A stretch of 64,000 nucleotides of DNA. It comes from Zoroaster sp. YZ-2022. Lineage: Eukaryota; Echinodermata; Asteroidea; Forcipulatida; Zoroasteridae. The DNA is taken from positions 9,708,821-9,772,820 of the forward strand of contig CM055823.1 in assembly GCA_029582265.1 (NCBI GenBank). The letters run 5' to 3'. The notes beneath the pieces were generated by a model that was given only the letters and a program-made list of their open reading frames with translations, made no database searches and was not told the DNA's origin. Made by a program: the position numbers and the translations under genes. Shown here piece after piece: positions 51,402 through 63,216 of the stretch (positions are counted from its first letter, which is position 1; every line of letters starts with the position of its first letter).

Positions 51402-51765
51402 TATCCTCTATTGACCTGCGTGAGTATTTCAAAATCAATTGGTATACTTAACTCAAAAATAAAAGTATAAACCAACTGTGCTGAAACAGTTACATTGACT
51501 TCTCTTTGATTTCTTGAAATCAAATACAGTAAATAAATGTTTACCTATGGCTATAATTAAAAAAAAGATTAATTTTTTCACATTATCCTCTATTGACCTG
51601 CGTGAGTATTTCAAAATCAATTGGTATACTTAACTCAAAAATAAAAGTATAAACCAACTGTGCTGAAACAGTTACATTGACTTCTCTTTGATTTCTTGAA
51701 ATCAAATACAGTAAATAAATGTTTACCTATGGCTATAATTAAAAAAAAGATTTATTTTTTCACAT
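51402..51765 (+). repeat. 182-bp tandem duplication, nearly identical copies
   Basis: TATCCTCTATTGACCTGCGT begins at 51402 and again at 51584. The copies match base for base over most of their length, so the duplication is recent. Non-coding. Confidence 0.93.
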
Positions 51766-51993
51766 TAAAAGTTTATGATGTTACCAAACATTTCTTGAAA
51801 CCTTCTCTCAAAGGTTTTCTTATAAATTTTAGGACAAGGCAAAACTGAATAAAAATCTGAAGTGGGATTAACATAATCGGTCTTGAGTTCTGGGTTCTGG
51901 GTTCTTCTCAGAACCGCACAATTCAAGAGATATTATTACATGGTGTTACCGTAAACGTCGATAATTATAAGAATGAACTTTTTCAACAAACAA

Positions 51994-52605
51994 TTAACCC
52001 TCTCAGTACCGAATTGTTTTGACATAAACAACCGCTGGTGACCGCATTGTTTGACCACTCAAGCGTGAAGCACACATTCTTACACAACAGAAAGCTTGTG
52101 TTCAAAGGCCAATTTTACAAACTATTATCACCTTGAAGATATCGTTTTACAGCAAAATAAATAATAAAAAATATCTTACTTATTGAATTCCCTTTCATAA
52201 AATCCAAAAAACATTAAGATCGGTCAATAAATGTCCAAGTTCTCGGTCTTTGTTTCCTCAGTGTGATCTGTAAACTCAAACACTTTTTTGAACACTAAAC
52301 ACATGGCGCTCCGTAGGTGTTTGGCATTTCGGATCTTTCCACTCCAGTTTGAAGGGATTGCATAATAGCAACCTTATTTTATTTCACCATCACTGGAAAG
52401 ATCCGATCTTGCTCTTTCCAACCATTGTAAGCTTGGGTATGGAGGGTGAACATGGACAAAATTACAGCTTTATAACAAATGGCCTTTGTGCTCAGGCTTG
52501 AGTGCTTTTTTGTGTGAAAGCTTGGTCGACTAAAGTCGCCTATGGTAAGGAAGAGGGGGTATGAGTGCAGTCGACTAAAGTCGTCTGTGGTAAGGAAAGG
52601 GTTAA
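51994..52605 (+). mobile_element. TTAA element, family 4
   Basis: TTAA at 51994-51997 with CCCTCTCAGTACCGAATTG, closing GGTAAGGAAAGGGTTAA at 52605. Near the right end TCGACTAAAGTCG occurs twice. Inverted relative of 11044-11624. The frame at 52379-52618 lies within it and is not a gene. Confidence 0.8.
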
Positions 52606-53145
52606 GCTGAAGTTTCAAATTTAGTTTCTTACAATCTTACAAAATTCAATTCGTACATCATTTTACCAAAAGCGTACGTGTGTAAGTTTTCTCTTCTGGT
52701 ATAAAAAGCTGCAAATCCCTTTGCTTACATGACAAAAAAGTTTCTCAGAAATGTGCAATTTACCTGTGTTTCCCCTTCATAATCTAACCTTCACTCCTCC
52801 AAATCTGTCCAGATGGCTTTTGATTTGTTTGACTAAATTGTTCCAGTCTTAGATGTCAACCCATCTTAAATTTGATGTTTCGATGTACTTGCCATAATCA
52901 TGCTGGACTATAAATAAACCGATGTGGATCAAGAGAAGGTAATTGTGGCGGCAAGGGGGTGTAAAGAAGGCTTTGACCTCCTGATGTATGTATGTATGTA
53001 ATTAATAAAGACCCTTCATCCCAAGTGATGTAATGGCACTCACAAGTGAGGGTTACTTTTATTTTATTATTTATTTCCTATACTGTTTTAAGTGAACTTG
53101 GTCAGCAGAATAAAAATATGAAAAGACTAGTGTACATATAATTCA
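52606..53145. other. No gene recognised
   Basis: AT-rich; a short (TATG)n tract at about 52983-53000. Nothing else recognised. Confidence 0.45.
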
Positions 53146-53513
53146 TTAACCCTAACCTTCCCAAATCCTCCAAAAATCTCTTTGCTGAAGTAAAGGATTT
53201 TGAAGGATTGAGGTTACATGCTACATGCTCTTTGCTAAAGTGAAGGGTTTTGGAGGATTGAGGTTATTAGGCATACTTGCCTTTCCATGGTACATGTACA
53301 TCCATGTTTGTTGTAGTGATTGCAAGGTCAGTGCTTGGGTCAGTGGACACTGTTTATTGCTCCATGCATGCAAGGGAGGGTCCCTGGCCATGTACATGTA
53401 TCACAGATTAGAAACACGTGTGTGCATACATGTCATGTGCTTGCTTTACTGCTGAAGGATTTTTGGAGGATTCAGTTATGTGTAAGCAAATGGGCCTTGG
53501 GAGTTAGGGTTAA
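53146..53513 (+). mobile_element. TTAA element, family 1, complete reference copy
   Basis: 368 bp with TTAA at 53146-53149 and 53510-53513. Ends CCCTAACCTTCCCAAATCC and GGGAGTTAGGG. One terminal 44-bp-type unit only. Confidence 0.92.
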
Positions 53514-54822
53514 TAAAATACAAATCGCACATTTTAAGTCATCAAAATAGATTAAGACTGACATAATGTTGTTAACTGACTTTGAAGTTGGGGGTGTAGA
53601 GGAGGGGGAAATCTGACACTGTGATTGCCAGGACAGATTGGATAGTTCTCTTGAACTTCCTCAGTTACAAGAAGAAGTGAAAGTTAAATGAAGACAATCT
53701 GGTCTGTCAATCAAACAGCACAGTTTCACTTGGGTGTTAATGGTTTGACACTATTGGATCCTACAAAAAAAAAGTATTAACCCTAACCCCATACGGGCAT
53801 TTCTTAGACACTCTGCTGACAAAACACAACACTAAAGAAAACTGCAGGCTGCTCAGTACAACCATGGAGGAAGGAAGATTCCTTCCTCCATGATACAACA
53901 AGATCCACCAGCTACATGTAGAACAATGGTTCTTTTCTTATCTGCTGAGCGGCAACAAGATGCAACAACTTTTTACATTTGTTGCATCTTGTGCATTTAG
54001 GGTTCAGGAATTTTTGTTCCACTTTTAGATACTTTGAGCTAAGTAAAACAAGCACATTTTCATTAAAAATGTACTACCAAACACATGTCAATACCTTGTG
54101 AATTAAGATTTTTATGGGGTGAAATTCGTTGACATTTTCTGTTGATTCTTATTGTAAAAAGGCATGTTTTAAAGGCGTGTTACACAATCAGCTTTGACTA
54201 CTTCAGACCCATTTTGTAAAATTAGGTCAAATTTTATACATCTATTCCTGACAACTATTGCTATCCATCATTTACATTGGTAATGGTAAAGTGGTCTTAG
54301 TCTCTGCATTTTGGGTGGAAAAAGAAACTTTTCCCATGCATTGTGGTCTGTTATTTTTGTGTGTGAATATTTTGGTAACTGACATTATGCCTGTTTTGCA
54401 ATGGGAAGGTCTCTTCTAGTTGCAGCGATTGTAAAAATCACCTGTACACTGTAATTTGATTCTTTTCATCTTGAATGCAAAGTGTCTACTTTCTATCCTG
54501 TCATCTTGACCATGAAATATATATTATAAAATGTTACTTCTTCCGAATTTCAGTGTTGCAAAGGGTGGCATGTGTGGGCAAAATGGGTTGTGTATTGACC
54601 AATCACTGTAAAATATATATGTACATTTAGTCACACCCCTAACCTGAGACAACATGAAAACATATTACTTGTAAATTTTTACCACAAATAAGAATGCCAT
54701 GCAGCATAGTCTTTGAGACAGAGACTTGAGATGTGTTGAGTCCTTTAGTTTCAGTACAGGGAATCAAATGAAGTTATTCTGCGGAAATGGCTTCGTGTCA
54801 ATGTTTTTTTTGTTTTTGTTTT
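53514..54822. other. No gene; one lone TTAACCCTAACCCC end
   Basis: At 53777 there is TTAACCCTAACCCCATACGG, a single family-1-like end without partner. An inverted GGAGGAAGGAAGATTCCTTC stretch at 53864 forms a short perfect palindrome around AAGATTCCTT. No exon recognised. Confidence 0.45.
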
Positions 54823-55145
54823 TTAACCCTCCTACTATAGCTGCACTTTATTGGGAAGTTGCTGTAGAGGTCAAAATCAGTCAACTGCCTGTTTTGTCTG
54901 TTGACCCAAATGTGCACACTGGGGCATTTTTGACTGGTTTTTACTGGTCATTTTGACCACCCTGAACAATACCAGACAATTTTTACCAGTCAAAAACGGT
55001 CGACTCATTTTGACCTGTGAATGTACTTACTACACATAAGGTTTGACAGTGTTTGACTTTTCAGTGCATGAGATACATGTATATACCGTTGCAAGTATAT
55101 CAACATTTTCACTGATTTTGACCCTTGTAGTAGTAGGAGGGTTAA
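54823..55145. mobile_element. TTAA element, family 2 type C, complete copy
   Basis: TTAA at 54823-54826 and 55142-55145. Ends CCCTCCTACTATAGCTGC and TTGTAGTAGTAGGAGGG. The interior is about ten iterations of TTTTGACYG-type words, e.g. ACTGGTCATTTTGACCAC and ACCAGTCAAAAACGGTC. Confidence 0.92.
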
Positions 55146-55164
55146 TACACTGATCGTACACAAA

Positions 55165-55207
55165 ATACACATTACATGTACGTACATGTACATGTATACA
55201 TGTACAG
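55165..55207. repeat. TACATG/CATGTA microsatellite
   Basis: Repeats of ACATGTACGTACATGTACAT type, self-complementary. Similar short tracts at 57254-57285 and 60243-60264. Confidence 0.85.
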
Positions 55208-55350
55208 TATGAAGCACTGAACACTCAGTGCTTCCAGTGTGTCTGCGGAAAAACAAAAACCTTCACAGAAATATTGAGCAGGAAACAAACCTCATGCATG
55301 TAAGGGCAGATGTCTTAACCTCTCGACCATCCAACTTGCCCGATAACGAT
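55198..55350 (-). mobile_element. Second tRNA-like SINE family, decayed copy
   Basis: ACACTCAGTGCTTCCAGTGT, CCTTCACAGAAATATTGAGC, TCTTAACCTCTCGACCATCC and AACTTGCCCGATAACG parallel 48778-48935; the B box is disrupted. Confidence 0.6.
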
Positions 55351-56249
55351 AGGCCGATTTGAGTCGACTTGAGCCACCTAAAAATTGCGACTTGAGTCTT
55401 AGTCTAGTCAGTTATTGACTCAAGTCATTACAACTCTTCTTTATGAATATAATTTCAACAGAGAAATGTATTAACATGTCTGGATTGCAGCTTCGTACTC
55501 ATGCAGGAGCCAGTACTGTTGTTGGTTCCGTTGTGCCGGGAGCACGGACAACTTTTGGAGAGAACAAAATCAATTTTTTTCTCTGTATTGCTGGAGGGGC
55601 AGTCAGCCATCAGACTCTGTTGTCATTTCAGACTATTAAAGATGGTGGTGGGATGAATTTTGTTGGGGCTTGCGCGTTCACAGCTGTAGGCTGAAAGAAT
55701 TGGCTGTGACTCGGGAGAGCATTTTTAAAATCTAATTTTGTGTTTTAATTATAAATTACATAGCAGTGGTAACACTCACAGGGTCAATGTCAACTATAAT
55801 ATCCTGATTGGGATATATACCTTTATCCTGATAGAAACCCTGTTCTCCTGATGAGGATACCAACAGGCCCCAATCAGGAACCTTTGGGTGACAAGACACC
55901 TTTTGATAGGGAGTACATGTAGTACAATGTAAACGGTGCCGTCACTGGCGGGAATAATTATTTTGCCATGCCATGTAAGAAATTTGTGATGTTGTGAGAT
56001 GGTAAATTTCTGGAAAAATGGAAATAATTTTTTGGGTGGGGGTGGGAGCACTGGCCCCAATCTTGTTGCCAAGCAATACGAAATTTATATTGTACTTTGG
56101 CTCACCCACTTTTTGTTCTTCCTCCGTTTAGGGATGTTGGATATGGTCAATCTTGGCGGAAAAAAAATTGAAAACATTTTCAACAGTTCAGCCCCTTTCA
56201 TCTGTTTTCAGGGTCCCCCACCCCCCCCCCCCCCCCATTTAAATATAGC
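55351..56249. other. No gene supported
   Basis: A frame at 55443-55694 (LQLRTHAGASTVVGSVVPGA and on) has ordinary composition but no family resemblance or clear splice borders. A poly-C run at 56219-56236 precedes the next element. Confidence 0.35.
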
Positions 56250-57030
56250 TAGGGGTGACGATATTGAATATTTTTGACAGTCGAAAATTGTTGGCCGTGA
56301 TATCGTCGATATACGATATTATCGTCTCAATGCACTGATTTTTTTTATAGATAACATTCCAAAAATATATGTAGTGTACCCCCCCGTACATTAAACGATA
56401 TTGGACACCCAATATGAACTATTTTTACATGCAGGTACAGTACTACAGAGAAGTTGCATAGATATAAACAGTGCTGAAAATGGATCACTTCAAAAAGAGC
56501 CGAGTGCTTCAAATGGGTTTTGCTGGTCGGTACGACGATTGATACTGGTAGTTTTGGAATATCAGAGATTTTTTGGGAATATTGTCAATATGGCGATATT
56601 TCGATGTCTAAAACTTCATAGATCTTCACTACATGTAGATCTCAGCACACCTAACCGAAGCGGCCTCCGCTCGGAGCAGAACTTAAAAATACCCCGTACA
56701 TACAAACACGCAGGTGACAAGGCTTTCTCTGTAGCTGGACCCAGATGCTGGAATTCACTACCTCTCAACATTCGTACTTGTAACTCTGTTCACCAATTCA
56801 AATGTAAACTCAAATCATATCTGTTTTTATCTTAAGGACACTAACCACCTGCTTTTTCATTTCATTGTCTCCTTTTTGCCTTCTCTGGAATTGTTCTTGT
56901 ACATAGTGCATTGCAACCCTCGGAAAAATGCACTTTCTAAATGCGTGTATTATTATTATTATTAAAACTTCAGCGATTTAGCCGATAATTTTCTTAATTG
57001 TTACGATATTATCGTGATGTTGTGCAGGCC
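56250..57030 (+). mobile_element. hAT-like element (CGATATTATCG words) hosting a retrotransposon
   Basis: Starts TAGGGGTGACGATATTG and ends with TTACGATATTATCGTGATGT then TGTGCAGGCC. The interior repeats CGATATACGATATTATCG and TGGCGATATTTCG words. A LINE fragment at 56619-56963 interrupts it. The sister copy starts at 61086. Confidence 0.75.
56619..56963 (+). pseudogene. 5'-truncated non-LTR retrotransposon with 9-bp target duplication
   Basis: AAAACTTCA at 56610-56618 is repeated at 56964-56972. The insert carries the ORF end (CWNSLPLNIRTCNSVHQFKC then KLKSYLFLS, stop at 56833-56835), typical of non-LTR reverse transcriptase C-termini, then about 128 bp of 3' UTR and (ATT)n. The frame upstream of 56619 belongs to the host element. 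Confidence 0.88.
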
Positions 57031-59036
57031 TCCAAATAGCCCTTCCTTCCAAGACTGTCCAAGTAAATTACTATACAGAGCAATGATACTACATGTGAAC
57101 ACCACTAAAACATTATATTGAACATGACCCTTTGCTTCCCATTTTATGAATTAAACCATGATTCACTATAACGAATGACCAATAGTACCTGTGTAGTGTT
57201 GGGACCCGCTGATTCTCATTATAGCAGCGTCCACTGAGTACATGGTTAGGTTGTACATGTACATGTGTACATGTACATTATAAATGTACAGTAAGGATTA
57301 CTGTTTAGGATTCGTTCAGTAAATTAGGGAATTACCCGCCATACATGTAGGTGAATCATGGCTGAATGTAATACTAATCAGTGTATTTCAAAGCCAACTG
57401 GGTTATTATGTTCAGTCTCCAAAGGTTCATTTTGATTATAGTGTTGTTTGTTTATAGCACTTGGCATTCTATACAATTTGTAGACTAGCAAGCAATTACA
57501 AATTACTTGTATTAATATGATCAATTGGGGTTATTATTCTGAACAGCCTTCCACTATGCTCTTTCAAATACCCTTGCCTGGGGTTACATCCATACATTAC
57601 AGATATTATCCTGCATTAAAAATGTGCTGAAGTGCACATAGCCAAATGGCATATGCTGGATTGAGAGATATCTCCCTACTCCTTACAGCAGTGACAAAAC
57701 ACTCTTTGTTGATATTTTGAGGTCAGTTCCATGTCCTCAAGACATTGAGCTGAGACTGAGAAGCTATAGTTAGTAGACTTGTCCAAGTTCTACCAGTGTC
57801 CACGGAGCATTTCCATTGTACTGTACACTGTACACTGTTAATGTCTGGATCGGGGCCTATATATGGATACAGTTTCTGTCCTGTTGGTACATGTAGTGTG
57901 ACGTAATTTCAACATAAACCACACCCCCTTTGCACGTGCTGGCTCCAACGATCATCAGAAACCCATTGGAAATGCATTGACCACCCTTTTCTTTAAGGAA
58001 TTATGCAAGAAATTAGGACTTGTTGTAAATACTCAAAATCTTATTCACAAAGTCAAATTCTGCCTCAAGAATCACTTTTGAAAAGGAATTTTGGTTATTT
58101 AGGTTAACTTAAACACAACAGTATGCCAGCTTTAGAACCGGAAGTTGCAAAAAGAATGCACGTACACGTACTACCAATGCACACATGTTATGTATCGACT
58201 TGCGAATAGGATAACGCCATCCCAGGTGATGTTAGCATGTCCACCCTATTTTTAACCCCAGGCACATGTAAATTCCAAGTGTACCGCCACCCCTATTTTT
58301 GCCCACACTCTTCCCCTGAAAGTTGGTACGCTACTTTATTCACTCATCAGTTGTGAGAATGCAAATTTAGGAAAATGCACGTTGACCCAGTTTTGTGTAC
58401 ATAGTTTAAGGTTCGCTTATCTCCTTTTACGGACCCTTCTCCAGCCTTTTCTCCTGGGGGGTGGGGACGTCACTCAAACCGTTGGGATATATGGGAACCT
58501 CACCACAGGCTGACAGGTTCATGATGTACACCATACAGTATGGGCCATGAACAGATATCTGCGCTGTATCAAAATTTAACAGATTTTATCTACAATAAGA
58601 AGTCGATAGCCAGCGTCTTACCTATCTACGTCTACCAGTGGTGGATGTAGACTTTAGCCCATTTGGAATGGGAGGGAAGGGAGCACTCCCCTGAAGTGCA
58701 CACAGTCTCCAGAAGCTAAATAATTTGCTTTGAACTAGCATGTAGCAGAAATTGTATAAAGCATAGCAGGTTACGGTAGCTGCTCAGAAGGTGTCTGCAC
58801 ACAACTGTTTCCCCATTTGGGACTATTGTCATGGGGAGAATATGGTTTCAATCAAGATTTAACAATGTAGAAAGCTTCCAATTGGGATACCGACTTTGAC
58901 AATAACCCCCACATGAGCGCTGTTACTAGCCTATGCTGAAACTTTCACAGGTTGGTTGTTTAATGTATGTGATTCAAAGAGAGTAAGAATACTCTTAGAA
59001 GCAGTTTTGCCAACATTGATACCAACGTGCCTTTTC
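57031..59036. other. No gene recognised
   Basis: Mixed AT-rich DNA with CATGTAC microsatellites at 57254-57285. Nothing coding or recurring recognised apart from GCTGAAACTTTCACAGGTTGG near 58937, also at about 8205. Confidence 0.4.
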
Positions 59037-59358
59037 ATTTAAAACCCTCCTACAATCAGTGCAATTTTTGAAACAACCCATTCAGGCCACTCCACGCCGT
59101 TAGCTGTTGCCAGTGGCCTCCTATGGTTACCCTTCTGTGCACTGTCACTCCACTGAGATTGCAGGGTAAAGTGGTCTCCCATTGATACATTGCAGGCCAT
59201 ACTAATATGTTCAAACATTTACAGTGGCCTTGGGTGGCACACAGTTGATTTTGTAAGATTACTTGGAAAGGACAGCAGGCAGGCTTGTACATGTACTGAA
59301 GGTTGCTAAAGAACAGAATTTAGTGGTTGGGAGTGGCCTCCATGTGTAGGAGGGTTTT
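59037..59358 (-). mobile_element. TTAA element, family 2 type A
   Basis: Left TTTAAAACCCTCCTACAATC, right GTGTAGGAGGGTTTTAAGG, so both boundaries have the same altered TTAAAA/TTTTAA form. The interior matches 50888-51203. Confidence 0.88.
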
Positions 59359-60767
59359 AAGGGTATGAACCAAATGAGGGAAAAGGTGTTAATTGTGGTC
59401 ATGTCAACTCTGTGTTTGCTACATGTATGTGGGGGTTTTATTTTAAGGGGCAACACAGAAAATGGGTCAAATTGTATTTTTAGCTCCCAGTGATTCACAG
59501 ATGCTCCAAATCTTTACTGGACATCGCTTTGGCCTGAGGCTATGTACATGTAACTGTTGGATCCATCCTTGCTTCTGCTCTTTTGTTATAAGCTGTCAGC
59601 AATTGTGTCGATTATGTTAGAGTGGGAGTATACTAGCCCGAGTGATCTGTCGGGAGCTAACAACAACATGACCTGAGGAAGTCTAACTCAAAGGCTGTTG
59701 TCAGAGCAATAAAGAGAGCGGTTTTGACAGAGTGCCTTTGGCCTTTGTTTAGAGAAGAGGCACTAGAGGGATTCCTAAATTCTTACCGTTGGACTAATGT
59801 ATAAGTCCACATTGTAGGTCTACATGTTTTAATGCACACATGTACCAGTGAGAAGGGATTGTTATACTATAATAACAAAAAATATATTTATAAGACAAAT
59901 TTAAAAAAAAATTAAATATTTTCTGGTTGACATTGTCAAACATACATGTTTACATAAAGCGGTTACATAGGTTTACGTGGTTGTGTATGAGTAAAATGAC
60001 AAAATATTGTTCAGAAAAAAATAAATAAATAATAATAATTTATAGTTGATGTATGACAAACGTGTACATTTAAAAAGTGGTTAGGTTTAGATACATGTAC
60101 GTGGTTGTAAAACAAATAAAAAATACTTTTAACACATGCATGTAATGCCGAAACAAATGGTTCTTATACATGAATTTGTAATTGTTCTATCATCAGGTTC
60201 GTGTACACTACATGGTGATAATAATTTGTAAAAATACAAGTGTGTACATGTACATGTACATGTGTATATTCCTGATTGTATTTAACTCAAGCATGAAATG
60301 CGAAAAACCCATGCATTACCTTGAAAAATGTGTCTTTTTTAGTGATTGTTTTTATACTCAAAAGTGGCACATACTAACCTCATATTTAAATTAAAGAGAG
60401 CACCTACATGTATGTGTAAGGCCCATGTGTGCATCCCTTCAGACCTGCACGTCAGCATTTTTAGTTATTCTGCCGTGCTGATTTGTGAGGCCTGTCTTAG
60501 CCACCATACACATACTTCATGTGTAGGAAATTTGGTCTGGTTCCAATAACTGCATACATGTAAATCATGTCTTTCACTGCTTGGCAAAAAAGGAAAAAGA
60601 TTACCAAAAAAGGAAAAAAAAGCATTTTGCTTCAAATCAGAGTACATACGTAAACAATAACATGGGGACTTGAATTGGAATCACTTGATATTACTTAAAT
60701 GATTTACTTTTAAGTTACAAATTGGAGACACATTTTCAGGACCCATGCCTACAAACTGTGCTTTTAT
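59359..60767. other. No gene; AT-rich with microsatellites
   Basis: GTACATGTACATGTACATGT near 60245. A fragment of family G lies at about 60450-60560 (TTCTGCCGTGCTGATTTGTG, GTCTTAGCCACCATACAC). No exon recognised. Confidence 0.45.
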
Positions 60768-61031
60768 GCCTAACCCCCTAGGTATTCTGGCTAGGAACCT
60801 TCCCGAATCCTCCAAAATCCTCCAGTGCACTTTTGGAAACATGCCCTTACATGTATCTTCAAAAAGCACCATGCATTTTCATTGATCTTTCATATTCAGC
60901 ACTTACGGCCTGTAATTCTTGCCAGGTAGTAATTCTGTCCCATTTGAAGAGGTGAAAGTACCAGTTTTCAACAGGGTGAATTTTTCCAAAAAAAGTGCCA
61001 CTTCTGCAGGATTTGGGGTGGTTAGGGTTAA
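60768..61031 (+). mobile_element. TTAA element of the AATCCTCCAAAATCC type, diverged
   Basis: Left end decayed (TAACCCCCTAGGTATTC, then CCTTCCCGAATCCTCC and AAAATCCTCCAG); right end GGATTTGGGGTGGTTAGGGT and TAA, closing at 61031. Confidence 0.6.
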
Positions 61032-61085
61032 TGGATCCCTTCTGCAGGTCACTCCTTCATTTTATTATATTAATATACTTTTATT

Positions 61086-62173
61086 TAGGGGTGACGATAT
61101 TAAATTCTTTTGATAGTCGATAATCGTCGGCCATGTTATCATCAATATACGACATTATCATCTCAATTCACGGATTTTTTACATACTGTTCATGGCAAAA
61201 AAGTATGTAGCGTACATTAAGCGACACATTGGACACCGAAATATGAACTACTTTTACATGTATGCAAGTACTACAGAGAAGTTACATACAAACAGTGCTG
61301 AAAATGGTCAAAATTTCAAATTAATCACTTTAAAAAAAAAGCCGGTTTTTGCCGGTCGGTACAACAATCATCGTTATGTTTATGCGTGACCGCATGCATG
61401 CAAAGCTAGAGCATAAGTTATGATTACAATTATGACATTATTTTTATATCTACAATCATCAAACTATTCTACTTACAGTATTTCCCAAACATACGAAGAT
61501 CACAGTCCCTTTATAATGTAATTAGTTAAGACAAATGATGTTAAAATCTATTTTTTGGTGCTGTTTCTCAGCCGACTTTTTAAGCCCATGATGCCCCCTA
61601 TATCAAATAATATCATTTCATAATGGTACATGTACTGGTCCTGGGAACCTGTGCACCCACCGGAAACTTTTTTAGCTCTTCACAGTGCCGTAACTTAATA
61701 TTACTGTGTAATGACATGAAATTTAGAGACAATTTATCACATACATGTCACAATTGCCTCAGCAAACTCTGATGACATTTTAATTAAAAATAGCAACATA
61801 TACATGTACTACTCAAAACAATTTAGGGAACACCGGATTTTTAACATCAAATAGGTTTGAAATGTTCCATGAACCGGGATTTTCATTTGCAACCCCCTCT
61901 CTCTTTCAGTAGTCATGTCATGAAATGTGTAATCACTACATGCATCCTTTATCATCTGTTTCATTGTGCAGTTGTTTCTCATCAATTCTGTGAAACATTG
62001 TGTTTATCTGAAATAAATGACCTTTAACTGAGATTATTCCGGTGTTCCCTAAATTGTTTTGAGTAGTATATATTGATATCGGTTGTATTTTTGGAATATT
62101 GTCAAGATGGCGATATTTTGATATCTTAAAAAACACTGATTTAGCTGATATTTTTTTGAATATTGTATCTACA
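61086..62173 (+). mobile_element. hAT-like element (CGATATTATCG words), second copy, interrupted
   Basis: Starts TAGGGGTGACGATATTAAAT, matches 56250 through GCCGGTCGGTAC, and resumes after the mariner-like insert with GGAATATTGTCAAGATGGCG. The right end runs into the next element at 62174. Confidence 0.7.
61807..62068 (+). mobile_element. Mariner-like MITE, copy 2, nested in the hAT-like element
   Basis: Ends TACTACTCAAAACAATTTAG then GGAACACCGG, and the exact complement CCGGTGTTCCCTAAATTG then TTTTGAGTAGTA. About 262 bp; inverted relative to 4064-4305. Confidence 0.9.
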
Positions 62174-62585
62174 TAGCTTGGGCGATATCAATTTTTTTTT
62201 CATTGTTTTCATCGTGATTTTCGATAGTATGGGGATTATTTGTTTTTCATTTACGCATGATTGCTTTAGAGCCGATAACCACAGGTATATACCCTTATTT
62301 TGTCACAATAAATCGCAATTTCATTTGCATAGTGTGTACGTACATGTACTTCTGAAGTAGTTCGCTTTTGTTTGTCACTTCCTGAAAAGACTGTCCTGAT
62401 TTCATTTCCATTGAATTTCTGACATGACTCACAGTGGCGTTTTTCTTTTTAATCGCGGTATATTTTTGTCATCGCAATTTTCTGATATTTCGATAACTTA
62501 AAAAGATTCTTGATATACATGTAGTAATCGAATAAAAAAAAAGGTATCGCAATATTCGATGTTGTCACATTATTGCCCAAGCTTA
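62174..62585. mobile_element. hAT-like MITE (TAGCTTGGGCGATATC ends)
   Basis: Left TAGCTTGGGCGATATCAAT, right TTATTGCCCAAGCTTA. The interior repeats TCGATAGTA, ATCGCAATTT and TATCGCAATATTCG words. Distinct from the CGATATTATCG family but similar in style. Confidence 0.8.
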
Positions 62586-62654
62586 AACGTATTGTTATAA
62601 TATCATCGTGATATATCATGTATCATCCAGGCCTTATTTTATTTGTGTGGAGAA

Positions 62655-63182
62655 ATAAACTTGAAATTATAAACAAATTAAAGGCGAATGGCCCATGAGG
62701 TCATCACTACAGCGCCCTCTTGTGGTTGAGCATAAGACGTGCATGCAGTATAAGCTGGCCTCCCAGCTTGTTCATCCTGTCTCACTAAACCCCCCTCCCT
62801 GCCCACCTCCCTCCCCCCCCTCCCCCTTCCCCGCACTAAAAACAATTGTTAGTGTTTACGCGCCTTTTCTATGGAATAACCTCCCTATGTTACTTCGGCA
62901 GTCTGAGAATGTTAACATATTTAAGAGAAATTTGAAATCTCATTTTTTTAGAAAGCAATTTGATGTTTGAAATAGTTTTAGTGGTTTTATTTGGGATTTA
63001 AGTGAAAGATTATTTTTGTATTTTCGTGTTTTTTAAAAGTTTTATCAGCAGCATTCGTTATGTCGCTGTTTTATCCAATTTGCATAAACAGTATATTTTT
63101 AGTGCGCTCTTATTTTATACTTTTTATTATACTTCTATCTGTAAAGCGTTGTGAGACGTAGTGTACATCGCTATATAAAATA

Positions 63183-63215
<33 letters not shown>
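62655..63215 (+). pseudogene. 5'-truncated non-LTR retrotransposon tail with ATT end
   Basis: The frame ending at 62970 reads FLWNNLPMLLRQSENVNIFK then RNLKSHFFRKQFDV, again the C-terminal signature of a non-LTR reverse transcriptase. A 3' UTR follows, ending AGCGTTGTGAGACGTAGTG, ATCGCTATATAAAATATT and (ATT)n to about 63215. A C-rich tract at 62792-62832 interrupts the upstream part. Confidence 0.75.

Positions 63216-63216
<1 letters not shown>

Noticed and set aside
55443..55694. Possible exon LQLRTHAGASTVVGSVVPGA
   Set aside because: No recognisable family, no convincing donor or acceptor in phase, and no neighbouring exons.
56401..56618. N-terminal part of the 144-codon frame at 56401-56835
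   Set aside because: It is host hAT-like sequence that happens to be open; the retrotransposon insert begins at 56619.
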